From Salininema proteolyticum (GTDB taxonomy: Bacteria; Actinomycetota; Actinomycetes; Mycobacteriales; Micromonosporaceae): 64,000 nt of DNA. The notes under the pieces are model-generated. The model did no database searches. It saw only the letters and a program-made list of their open reading frames with translations, and was not told the origin of the DNA. A program made the translations under genes and the position numbers. Below are positions 1 to 7,230 of the stretch, piece after piece (positions within the stretch are counted from its first letter, which is position 1; each line of letters opens with the position of its first letter). The DNA lies in assembly GCF_042685645.1 (NCBI RefSeq), contig NZ_JBHUNX010000001.1, positions 4,216,001 through 4,280,000 of the forward strand. The letters run 5' to 3'.

Positions 1-647
1 TCGCGGCCTTCAAGCAGAAGTGGGTGACCGGAATGGCGATCGCTGAAGATGCCAGCGGCAACCCGATCGAGCCGTTCAACGCCGCGGTCGACCGGCTCTT
101 CCAAGGCGAATCGCCCGACACGAAATTCGGGGAGTTCTCCGAGACGGACCTGTCGGGCTACCTCAACGCCCGCGACAAGGCGTTGCTCTATGTCTCCTCG
201 GTCGCGCAGATCCCGCCGCACAACCTCATCGTCGGCGCGGGCATCTCGAATATCTCGGCCGAGGCTCTCGCCGCTCTGGAGGCTGGCCATCGCCAGGACG
301 TCACCGAGCACCAGACGTCTTTCGGCGAGTCGGCCGAGCAGATGCTCCGCCTCGCCGCGCTCGCCATGGGCGACCAGGCCGCGTGGGAGGACACCTCCGG
401 CCAGGTCGTCTGGAGGGACACCACGCCGCGCTCCATCGCCCAGATCGCCGACGCCCTCGGGAAGATGGCAACGCTCCTGGAGATCCCGCCGCGCGCGCTG
501 TGGGAGCGCATCCCCGGCGTCACCGACACCGACCTCCGCCGCTGGGAGGCGATGGCCGCCGAGGACGACCTGACCGGCCGCCTGGCCGAGATGCTCGAAT
601 CCGGCGAACCCGCTGCGCCCGTGGAGGAACCTGACGGTGCCAGGTGA
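1..647 (+). CDS. Phage portal protein, C-terminal part (cut by window edge)
   Basis: The frame is open from base 3, so the N-terminus lies left of the window; 214 residues are visible. The stretch FNAAVDRLFQGESPDTKFGE and the following YLNARDKALLYVSSVAQIPP region match the SPP1 gp6-like portal family of actinobacterial siphoviruses as I know it. The portal forms the dodecameric DNA gate at the capsid vertex. The C-terminal tail is acidic and low-complexity, as usual. The next gene starts 11 nt inside this one, so the two are translationally coupled. The identification rests on motif memory and on the capsid genes that follow. Confidence 0.85.
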   Translation, partial: AAFKQKWVTGMAIAEDASGNPIEPFNAAVDRLFQGESPDTKFGEFSETDLSGYLNARDKALLYVSSVAQIPPHNLIVGAGISNISAEALAALEAGHRQDVTEHQTSFGESAEQMLRLAALAMGDQAAWEDTSGQVVWRDTTPRSIAQIADALGKMATLLEIPPRALWERIPGVTDTDLRRWEAMAAEDDLTGRLAEMLESGEPAAPVEEPDGAR

Positions 648-1362
648 GGCCGCGAACGCGTTGACGGCAACCTACCGCCGTCAGGCCGCGCTCATCGCCG
701 AAGCTGCCGCCGCCAGGATCGCCCGAGGAGCCCGGCGCGCCGGGCTCGACGACGTCGACCTGTGGTGGACCAGCGTCGAGGAGACGCTGACGGACCAGGT
801 TCTCGAGGTCGCCGAAGGCCTCGCCACGCTGACCCGCCGATACCTGCGCGGCCACGCCGCGGCCGAGGGCGTGGACGTCGAGCCCGCCGAGGTCCCGGTC
901 AACGTCCGGCGCATCGCAGAGGCCCTGCGCATCACCGGCCCCGTGGCGTTCAAAACCCACATACGCGGCGGCGGTACGCCCGAGACGGCGCGCGCGACCA
1001 TGTCCCGCACCCTCGCCGGGGCGGTCAAGCGCCTCGTCCTCGACGCCGGACGCGACACGACGATGCAGACCTACCGGACCAACCGCTCCATCCAGGGATG
1101 GCGGCGCGTCACCTCCGCCGGCGCCTGCGCCTTCTGCCAGATGCTCCGATCCCGAGGCGCGACCTACTCGAAGCGCTCGGCGCGCTTCCGCTCGCATGAC
1201 AACTGCGCCTGCTCGGCCGAAATGGTCTACCGGCGCGAAGCCGAACCTGACGACGTCAAAGCCCTCCAACAGCGGTGGGACGACGTCACTGGCAGCCGCA
1301 TAGGCCCCGATGCGGTACGCGAATGGCAGAGAAACCTACGCGCCGAACAGAAAAACACCTGA
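637..1362 (+). CDS. MuF-like minor capsid protein (VG15 type)
   Basis: 241 aa from a GTG start that overlaps the portal stop. The C-terminal half has the pattern GWRRVTSAGACAFCQMLRSR followed by an SHDNCACSAEMVY block. This Cys/His-rich MuF-type signature is typical of minor head proteins encoded directly after actinophage portals. Such proteins enter the capsid in a few copies and may help portal-capsid assembly or be injected. The N-terminal 110 residues are helical and Ala-rich. The position between portal and scaffold fits. Confident on family, not on molecular role. Confidence 0.8.
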   Translation: MPGEAANALTATYRRQAALIAEAAAARIARGARRAGLDDVDLWWTSVEETLTDQVLEVAEGLATLTRRYLRGHAAAEGVDVEPAEVPVNVRRIAEALRITGPVAFKTHIRGGGTPETARATMSRTLAGAVKRLVLDAGRDTTMQTYRTNRSIQGWRRVTSAGACAFCQMLRSRGATYSKRSARFRSHDNCACSAEMVYRREAEPDDVKALQQRWDDVTGSRIGPDAVREWQRNLRAEQKNT

Positions 1363-1402
1363 CCCCCGTGCCGCGATGGCACCGACACGAAACGAGGCCG
1401 CG

Positions 1403-1933
1403 ATGGCTGACCAACCCGATACCCGCCCGTCCACGGAATCCACTCCCACCGAACCTGACAGCGCCCCCGAACCCGACACCGAACCTGACAACGGCGAGCT
1501 CGGCGAGGCCGGACTCAAAGCCCTACAGGCCGAGCGCGACGAACGCAAAGCGTTGCAGCGCAAGCTCCGTGAACTGGAGCCCCTGGCTGAGAAGGCCCGC
1601 GAGTTCGAGGAGTCCCAGAAGAGCGAGATGGAGAAGCTCTCCGAGCGGCTCCAGGCGGCCGAGCGCGACGCCGAGACCGCCCGCTCCGAGGCCCTGCGCT
1701 ATCAGGTGGCCTCCCGCCACGGCGTCGGCGACGAGGACGCGAAGCTGTTCCTCACCGGCGCCGACGAAGAGCTCCTCCAAAAGCAGGCCAAGCGCCTCGC
1801 CCAGCTCTCGACCGACAAGTCACCCGGTAAGCCGCGGCGCTCGCCGGTCGAGGAGCTCGGGCTCGGCATGGCACCGGTCGACGACAACACTGCCGAGACG
1901 GACATGAACGAGTGGATCCGCCGACACTCCTAA
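1403..1933 (+). CDS. Capsid scaffolding protein
   Basis: 176 aa. An acidic, Pro-rich N-terminus is followed by a long charged coiled coil (roughly residues 35-110) and a basic/helical C-terminus. This is the classic composition of a phage scaffold, which templates HK97-fold capsid assembly and is then removed. I chose the ATG at 1403 because GAGG lies 5 nt upstream; an in-frame ATG at 1376 and one at 1310 are possible but have poorer ribosome sites. It lies immediately before the major capsid gene, the usual position. No protease gene is visible nearby. Confidence 0.8.
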   Translation: MADQPDTRPSTESTPTEPDSAPEPDTEPDNGELGEAGLKALQAERDERKALQRKLRELEPLAEKAREFEESQKSEMEKLSERLQAAERDAETARSEALRYQVASRHGVGDEDAKLFLTGADEELLQKQAKRLAQLSTDKSPGKPRRSPVEELGLGMAPVDDNTAETDMNEWIRRHS

Positions 1934-1945
1934 AAGGAAACCGCT

Positions 1946-3094
1946 TTGACCCTGAATTCGAACCCTTCCCTTCTGCCCGTTGACTTCGCCCGCGACGTCA
2001 TCAAGCAGGCCGAATCCTCCAGCGCCGTCCTGGCGCTGTCCAACACTCGGCGCATCTCCACGCGCGTCCAGCGCATCCCCGCCACCGCCGCGCTCGCCTC
2101 CGCTTACTGGGTCGGCACGTCGGCCAACGACTTCACCGACCTCAAGCAGCAGACCGACGCCCAGTGGAAGGGAATCGACCTTGTCGTCGAGGAGCTCGCC
2201 GCCCTCGTCCCGATCCCGCACGCCTACCTCAAGGACAACTCCTTCCCCATCTGGGATGAAGTTCGGCCGCAGCTGGTCTCGGCGATGGGCCGCGCCATCG
2301 ACTCGGCGGTCCTCTTCGGCGTCGACAAGCCGACCACCTGGCCGGCGCACCTGCTCGCCGACATCACCGCCGCCGGCCAGACCGTCGAGGCCGCCGACGG
2401 CGCGGACAAGGCCCTCCTACTCGCCGAGTCGGCGAAGACGCTCAAACAGCGCGGCTTCGGCACCAACGGGTGGGCCTGCGAGCCGGGCGCGCAATGGGAC
2501 CTGACCACGCTGCGCTCGGCCGACGGCGTCCCGATCTACCAGACCGACCTCGCCGGACCCCTCCAGACCGGCCTCTACGGCCGCCCGCTCAAGGAAGTCG
2601 ACAACGGCGCATGGGACTCCACCGCCGCCTACTACATCCACGGCGACTGGTCGAAGTCCATCGTCGGCATCAGGGAGGACATCGCCTTCACCCGCCACGA
2701 TGACGCGATCATCTCCGACTCGGCCGGAAACGTCGTCTTCAACGCCATGCAACAGGACTCTTCGATCTGGCGCGCGGTCTTCCGCGTCGCCTGGACGCGC
2801 GCCAACCCCGCCACCCGCCTCGCACCCGATGCCGACAAGTCCGGCGACCAGGCCACCACCACGAAGTTCCCCTTCGCCGCGCTCGTGCCCCCGCCGCCGG
2901 CCCCGTTAACGGCGATGGACGAGGCCAAACCAGCATCGACGGACCCCTCCACCGCCGCCGTCGAAGGCCTCGCCGCCCCTCCCTCGCCGCGCGCGAAAAG
3001 ACCCGAATGGGTCGCCTTCGCCATCGCCTCCGGTACCAGCCCTGAGACGGCCGAGGCGATGACGAAGGCCGAGCTGATCGCCGCCTATACCTGA
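1946..3094 (+). CDS. Major capsid protein (HK97 fold) with C-terminal extension
   Basis: 382 aa from a TTG start with AAAGGAAA just upstream. Residues 1-295 look like an actinophage HK97-fold capsid protein: helical N-terminal arm, then VEELAALVPIPHAYLKDNSF and AMGRAIDSAVLFGVDKP, the E-loop/P-domain landmarks of this group. From about residue 298 a Pro/Ala linker leads to a separate C-terminal module (RPEWVAFAIASGTSPETAEA and a MTKAELIAAY end). That module resembles the small helical tail domain seen on head-tail proteins of other actinophages rather than part of the capsid fold. The neighbouring scaffold and decoration genes confirm the role. Confidence 0.88.
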   Translation: MTLNSNPSLLPVDFARDVIKQAESSSAVLALSNTRRISTRVQRIPATAALASAYWVGTSANDFTDLKQQTDAQWKGIDLVVEELAALVPIPHAYLKDNSFPIWDEVRPQLVSAMGRAIDSAVLFGVDKPTTWPAHLLADITAAGQTVEAADGADKALLLAESAKTLKQRGFGTNGWACEPGAQWDLTTLRSADGVPIYQTDLAGPLQTGLYGRPLKEVDNGAWDSTAAYYIHGDWSKSIVGIREDIAFTRHDDAIISDSAGNVVFNAMQQDSSIWRAVFRVAWTRANPATRLAPDADKSGDQATTTKFPFAALVPPPPAPLTAMDEAKPASTDPSTAAVEGLAAPPSPRAKRPEWVAFAIASGTSPETAEAMTKAELIAAYT

Positions 3095-3105
3095 GGAGGA
3101 AACCT

Positions 3106-3798
3106 ATGGCCGCCAAAGGAATCATCGGCGGCGACCCCTCAAAGCTCGATCGCGTGAACACCGTGGACGAGGCCGGACCGGTCCTCCGGTTCGACCTCGT
3201 CCACCCCGACGCGACGGCCATCGAGATCACCGCCGCCAACGACCACACCGCCGACACCCTCCTCACCTACTGGACCAATAACTCCGGCCAGGCCCAACGC
3301 ACCGGATACCTCAACGAAAAGGGCGAGATCCGCTCCCGCCCCGGGTCCCCCGCGACGGTCCCCGTGCGCGTCCAGCAGCGCGACGAACGCCAGAGCGGCG
3401 ACCTGCAGCAGTGGACCGACGCGGGCAACACCCCGTTCTCCCGCATCGACGCCGACGGCTACGCGACCTTGCGCGTCGACGCCTGGACCGCCTTGGACCT
3501 GGAGCCCGGAGTCGTCTCCGACGCCGCCGAGGTCCGCCGCGAGAGCGCCTACGGCATCGCGCGGCTGCGCGGCACCCTCACCACCCAGCTCACCGGATTC
3601 AACGCGGGATCCACCATCGCCACCGTCCCCGCACCGTTCCGGCCCATACGAACCGTGGTCGTCACCGTCGGATTCGACTCCACACAGGACCGAACCATGA
3701 CCGTCACCCCGGCCGGGGCGATCTCGCTGGGCTCCTCCATCGGAGCAGGCGATGACCACACCATCCACCTCGACGGCGTCACCTGGGAGCTCGCATGA
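3106..3798 (+). CDS. Probable head fibre / capsid decoration protein
   Basis: 230 aa, ATG with AGGAGG upstream. Rich in Thr, Ala, Asp and beta-prone segments, without membrane segments. The last ~90 residues (AYGIARLRGTLTTQLTGFNA onward) resemble the trimeric head-domain type modules of phage fibres, and the N-terminal part would attach it. The slot directly after the major capsid gene is where decoration or head-fibre proteins are encoded. Its stop overlaps the next start (ATGA). I recognise no exact family, so the role is inferred from position and composition. Confidence 0.55.
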   Translation: MAAKGIIGGDPSKLDRVNTVDEAGPVLRFDLVHPDATAIEITAANDHTADTLLTYWTNNSGQAQRTGYLNEKGEIRSRPGSPATVPVRVQQRDERQSGDLQQWTDAGNTPFSRIDADGYATLRVDAWTALDLEPGVVSDAAEVRRESAYGIARLRGTLTTQLTGFNAGSTIATVPAPFRPIRTVVVTVGFDSTQDRTMTVTPAGAISLGSSIGAGDDHTIHLDGVTWELA

Positions 3799-4724
3799 CC
3801 GAGACTGTCGCACAAGGACAGACACTCACACTCGTCTCCGAATGGACGGAATACGTCGGCGGACCGCACCGCGACCTCGACGCGCCACCCGCCATCGAGG
3901 TCACCAACGCCGCCGACGGCTCCACGGTCGACTCCTCTACCACCACAACACATGCGGCGCTCGGAGTCTACACCTGGGCGTGGGACGTGGCGGCCACGCT
4001 CGCGCCCGGCGACTACATCGCCCAGTGGACCGGCACCGCCTCCGGCCAGGACGTCGCTGCTACCGAACTGGTCACCGTCACCGCAGCCACGACCGCGCTC
4101 GCCACCGTCGCCGACCTTGAGGCCCGTCTCGGCCGCCCCCTCGACGCCACCGAAGCCGCCCGCGCCGAGGTCCTCCTCGCCGACGCCTCGGCACTCATCC
4201 GCTCCTACACCCGCAAGACCTTCACCCGTGCCGTCGGCGACGTCGTCACCCGCCGCCCCTTGGGCGACACCATTCGTCTGACACAGCGGCCGGTCACCGC
4301 GATCAACTCCGTCACCGCCGTCACCGGCACCGCGACCCTGCCCGACCTGGCGCTCCCAGCCGGGTCCTGGACATTCGACGGCATCGACACGATCACGCTC
4401 TACCCGCTCGACCGCGGCCTGTTCGTCTCGCTGCCCGAATGGCTCTCCGATCCTGGAGTGACCGTGACCTATCGGATCAACTACGACCACGGACACGCCA
4501 CCCCGCCGCCGGATATCACCGCCGTCACCTGCGGCATGGTCCTGCGCTCCCTGCTCTCCCCGAGCCTCGTCCCCGGCATGGTCGGCGAAACGATCGGAGC
4601 CTACTCCTACCAGCTCCAACAGGGCTCCGGCGCCGGCGGTGTAGCCGTCGGACTCACGCGAGCCGACCGCGCCCTCCTCGACCCGTGGAGAACCACCGCG
4701 GCGACGATCGGAGTGCGCCGATGA
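3795..4724 (+). CDS. Head-tail connector (adaptor) with N-terminal Ig-like domain
   Basis: 309 aa, start overlapping the previous stop. Two parts are visible. Residues 1-97 are a Thr-rich beta sandwich-like segment (GVYTWAWDVAATLAPGDYIA is typical of bacterial Ig-like strands). From ~100 comes TVADLEARLGRPLDATEAAR and RAEVLLADASALIRSYTRK, the helical start of gp6/gp15-type head-tail adaptors, followed by VTYRINYDHG. Adaptors of this family are normally 100-200 aa, so the Ig-like part is an addition. It probably decorates the neck. Confident on the adaptor domain. Confidence 0.75.
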   Translation: MTETVAQGQTLTLVSEWTEYVGGPHRDLDAPPAIEVTNAADGSTVDSSTTTTHAALGVYTWAWDVAATLAPGDYIAQWTGTASGQDVAATELVTVTAATTALATVADLEARLGRPLDATEAARAEVLLADASALIRSYTRKTFTRAVGDVVTRRPLGDTIRLTQRPVTAINSVTAVTGTATLPDLALPAGSWTFDGIDTITLYPLDRGLFVSLPEWLSDPGVTVTYRINYDHGHATPPPDITAVTCGMVLRSLLSPSLVPGMVGETIGAYSYQLQQGSGAGGVAVGLTRADRALLDPWRTTAATIGVRR

Positions 4725-5059
4725 TCCCCGAGCGCCTCCTACCGCACGCGGTCGTCGTCATCGAGCCGACCGTCACCACCGACGCCTACGGCAACATCGT
4801 CCGCGACTACGACAACCCCGCCGCCCGCACCGAGACCCAGGCCTGGCTCCAGCAGACCACGCACGCCCTCGTCATCTCCGACGGCCGCGCCGCCCAGTCC
4901 CAGGAATGGCTGATGGTCACCAACCACACCGTCATAAGCGGATTCGACCGCATCGAATGGGACACCAAGCGATTCGACATCGACGGCCCACCCCGGCCCG
5001 TCCACACTCCCGCCGGCGGCCACCACTACGAGCTCACCCTCCGACTCGTCGAAGGATAA
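4721..5059 (+). CDS. Head-closure (stopper) protein
   Basis: 112 aa. The ATG at 4721 overlaps the connector stop (ATGA). The small beta-rich protein has the pattern VVVIEPTVTTDAYGNIVRDY near the N-terminus and RFDIDGPPRPVHTPAG near the C-terminus. This matches the SPP1 gp16 / HK97 head-tail stopper family, which caps the portal after packaging. Size and order (connector, stopper, tail completion, tail terminator, tail tube) are standard for siphoviruses. A longer frame upstream to 4439 is only overlap with the connector gene. Confidence 0.75.
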   Translation: MIPERLLPHAVVVIEPTVTTDAYGNIVRDYDNPAARTETQAWLQQTTHALVISDGRAAQSQEWLMVTNHTVISGFDRIEWDTKRFDIDGPPRPVHTPAGGHHYELTLRLVEG

Positions 5060-5067
5060 CCACCCCT

Positions 5068-5331
5068 ATGAGACTCAGACTCCGCCGCCGCGGCATGGCG
5101 GCGCTCCTCAAGTCCGACGAGGTCCGCTCCGACCTCAAACGGCGCGCCGACCGCGTCGCCGAGACCGTACGCAATCGCACCGAGGGCGTCCTCGACCACG
5201 GCGAGGGCGGCATCGTCGCCGACACCTACACCGGCCGCGGCCGCGCCGGCGCCACCGTCATCGGCGTCCCCATGGAAGTCGAGGAACGCGACCACGTCCT
5301 CGGCTCCGCGATCGACGCCGCCGGAGACTGA
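5068..5331 (+). CDS. HK97 gp10-like tail completion protein (short)
   Basis: 87 aa from ATG 5068. Arg-rich N-terminus (MRLRLRRRGMAALLKSDEVR), then a helix, then a GRAGATVIGVPMEVEERDH-like strand region. This is the layout of the short HK97-gp10-like neck proteins of actinophages. It lies 8 nt after the stopper gene and before the tail terminator. The frame continues upstream to 4906 inside the stopper gene, but no ribosome site supports that. Function is taken from position and fold pattern. Confidence 0.65.
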   Translation: MRLRLRRRGMAALLKSDEVRSDLKRRADRVAETVRNRTEGVLDHGEGGIVADTYTGRGRAGATVIGVPMEVEERDHVLGSAIDAAGD

Positions 5332-5368
5332 CATCGACAACATCCAAGCCCGCCGCCTCACCCACGCC

Positions 5369-5527
5369 TTGGAGCGCATCGCCGCCGCCCTCGAAGCCAC
5401 CACCCGAACCGAGCAGCGACGCGCCACCGACCCGCCCCCGTGCATCCGCTGCGACGGCCGCGGCTCCTTCGCCCCCGGCGTGGACTGCACCGACTGCGAC
5501 GGCACTGGAAACGCCCATGTGGAATGA
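5369..5527 (+). CDS. Small CxxC zinc-ribbon-like protein with unclear start
   Basis: A short open frame has two CxxC pairs, CIRCDGRG and CTDCDGTG, reminiscent of the DnaJ CxxCxGxG zinc module, and a helical N-terminus (RRLTHALERIAAALEA). It sits between the tail completion and tail terminator genes and overlaps the latter by 11 nt. The helical part begins near 5330, right after the upstream stop, yet no ATG/GTG/TTG exists there; the first usual start is TTG 5369, which would cut the helix. It may start at ATC 5333, or by frameshift or coupling. Function unknown. Confidence 0.45.
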   Translation: MERIAAALEATTRTEQRRATDPPPCIRCDGRGSFAPGVDCTDCDGTGNAHVE

Positions 5528-5906
5528 CGCGCTCGCCACCGTCGGCGACTACCTCCGCCCACTCCTCGCCCCCGCCACCGTCGCCTCCCGACCTCCCGGC
5601 GAGGACGGCCCACCCTCAACCCCACTAATCCAGTTGCGGCGCATCGGCGGGCGCGCCGACCCTCCCGTGCGCGAACACATCCGCCTGGATGTATGGGCCT
5701 GGCACACCACCGAACCCGACGCCTGGGCGCTCGCCCTCGCGGCCCGCTCGGCGATCTGGGACGCCCCCGGAACTCTGGCCGGCTGCTATCGCGTCGCTGA
5801 GGCCGCCGCGCCCCGCAGCGCCGATGACGCTCTCGGCGGCATGGTCCGCGTCTGGGCCACCTACGAGCTCACCGTCCGCGCCAACGACGCCATTGGCCCC
5901 GCCTGA
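5517..5906 (+). CDS. Tail terminator protein
   Basis: 129 aa. A compact alpha/beta protein with MWNDALATVGDYLRPLLAPA at the N-terminus, a central LDVWAWHTTEPDAWALALAA strand-helix unit and a GMVRVWATYELTVR end. This is the usual pattern of phage tail terminators (lambda gpU / DUF3168-like), which stop tail polymerisation and bind the neck. It lies directly before the tail tube gene. Overlaps the small CxxC frame by 11 nt. Family judged from pattern and order. Confidence 0.65.
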   Translation: MWNDALATVGDYLRPLLAPATVASRPPGEDGPPSTPLIQLRRIGGRADPPVREHIRLDVWAWHTTEPDAWALALAARSAIWDAPGTLAGCYRVAEAAAPRSADDALGGMVRVWATYELTVRANDAIGPA

Positions 5907-5957
5907 CCCCACAGGCACCCCGACACCCGTATCACCGCATCCTCCAGGGAGTTTCCC

Positions 5958-6521
5958 TTGACGCTCACCGCCTCCGAAGTCCGCGTCGCTATCACCGGAG
6001 AACTGTTCTCCGCGCCCCAGGGCTCCACCATGCCCGCCGACGCCACCACCGCACTTGACGCCGCTTTCATAGGCCACGGCTATACCGACGAGAACGGCGT
6101 CGCCGAGAACTGGGACGACTCGGTCGATAACAAGGTCGCTTGGCAGAACGCCACCATCGTCCGCGCCTCCCGCACCGAGTCCCTCGCGACGTTCCGCGCC
6201 ACGCTCCTCCAGACCCGCGGGTCGAACCTCGAACTGTTCTACCCCGGCTCCTCGGTCTCCACCAATGCGACCGACGAGTGGAAACTCGAAGTCGTTCCCG
6301 CGCAAGCTGACCCGCGGTCGTTCGTCATCAACATCGTGGACGGCGCGATCGTCACCCGCATCGCCATCGGCAACGGTGAAGTGACCGAGCGCGGCGAGGT
6401 CCCACACCGCAACGGCGACGTCACCGCCTACCCCATCACCATCACCTGCTACCCCGACGACGCCGGTCTCCTGTTCACGAAGTACTCGACCGATGCCGCG
6501 TGGGGCATCGACATCGCCTAA
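5958..6521 (+). CDS. Major tail tube protein
   Basis: 187 aa from a TTG start with GGGAG upstream. The N-terminus SEVRVAITGELFSAPQGSTM and the phrase GHGYTDENGVAENWDDSVDN are hallmarks of actinophage major tail proteins. The C-terminal half has the DPRSFVINIVDGAIVTRI and TAYPITITCYPDDAG strands of the tube fold. Hexamers of this protein stack to build the non-contractile tail. It is followed by the tail assembly chaperone genes, as expected. Confidence 0.85.
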   Translation: MTLTASEVRVAITGELFSAPQGSTMPADATTALDAAFIGHGYTDENGVAENWDDSVDNKVAWQNATIVRASRTESLATFRATLLQTRGSNLELFYPGSSVSTNATDEWKLEVVPAQADPRSFVINIVDGAIVTRIAIGNGEVTERGEVPHRNGDVTAYPITITCYPDDAGLLFTKYSTDAAWGIDIA

Positions 6522-6550
6522 CCCCCCTACATCGAGGAGCCGTTTCCCAG

Positions 6551-6916
6551 ATGACCCATATCGACGCACGACGCATCGCCGAGGCCGCCAGCGACGCCCC
6601 GTTCGCCTTCATCGGCATGGACGGGCACGAATACGAGATCCCCAACGTCAACACCGTCGCCAACCGCGACGCCGAACGCATCCAACAGGGCGACGAAGAC
6701 ACCCTCCGCCGCATCATCGGACGCCCCGCCTACGAGGCACTGAAAGACATGACCATGGGCGTCTCCAAACAGATCATGGTCGCTTGGTTCGAGCACGGTG
6801 GTGAGTCGGGAAAAGAGGGCTCGCCCTCCGGTGCGACCCACGGCGCTGGGCGGCCCTCCGCTCCGACCTCGCCGCGCGCGGCATCCCGCCAGAGGAAGCG
6901 GACCAGACACCGCTAG
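6551..6916 (+). CDS. Tail assembly chaperone (gpG-like)
   Basis: 121 aa from ATG 6551 with GAGG upstream. The first ~85 residues (PFAFIGMDGHEYEIPNVNTV, IIGRPAYEALKDMTMGV) match the alpha-helical chaperones that coat the tape measure protein during tail assembly. The last ~33 residues in this frame are low-complexity Arg/Ser/Pro read past the frameshift site. A canonical slippery heptamer at 6808-6814 lets ribosomes make the longer gpGT form, so this is the short isoform. Confidence 0.8.
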   Translation: MTHIDARRIAEAASDAPFAFIGMDGHEYEIPNVNTVANRDAERIQQGDEDTLRRIIGRPAYEALKDMTMGVSKQIMVAWFEHGGESGKEGSPSGATHGAGRPSAPTSPRAASRQRKRTRHR

Positions 6917-7227
6917 GCGACCTCTACGGCCTATGGCAGGCGATCACCCTCGACTCCCACACCCTCAGCTCCATCACCGCCGGCGGCGACGGCTGGAACC
7001 TCACCGAGCGCCTCCTCGCCCTGGCCGTCGACGAGCTGCGCATCGCCAATTGGCAGCGATCTAAACACGGAGCCAAGGGAACCAACCAGCCCAAGCGCAT
7101 CGCGCCTTGGGCGCAGAAGCCAGGAAAGAAGTACGGCGACGCCGCCGGACGCAGCCCTGAAGAAGTCGAGGCGATCCTCGCCCACATGCGACCCCACCGT
7201 CCCAGCAAGCCAGAGAAAGAGGGGTAG
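6551..7227 (+). CDS. Tail assembly chaperone gpGT fusion made by -1 frameshift
   Basis: Frame zero reads ..TCG GGA AAA GAG; the heptamer GGGAAAA at 6808-6814 is in the exact X XXY YYZ phase. After a -1 slip the frame runs to a TAG at 7225-7227, giving about 225 aa. The extension reads RWAALRSDLAARGIPPEEAD, then LYGLWQAITLDSHTLSSITA, WNLTERLLALAVDELRIANW and SPEEVEAILAHMRPHRP. This is the typical gpT half of siphovirus chaperones, ending 3 nt before the tape measure start. Lambda gpG-GT is the model: the ratio of short to long form controls tail assembly. The T frame has no convincing start of its own. Confidence 0.85.
6808..6814 (+). promoter_or_regulatory. Programmed -1 ribosomal frameshift site (GGGAAAA)
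   Basis: The slippery heptamer G GGA AAA is correctly phased in the chaperone gene, 102 nt before the zero-frame stop. It resembles the lambda G-T signal. GC-rich sequence follows, but I did not find one obvious pseudoknot by eye. Confidence 0.85.
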
Positions 7228-7230
7228 ACC

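Noticed and set aside
1275..1907. Plus-strand frame of 210 codons over the scaffold gene
   Set aside because: Ser/Arg/Pro-rich out-of-frame reading of the scaffold gene; the coiled coil is in the other frame.
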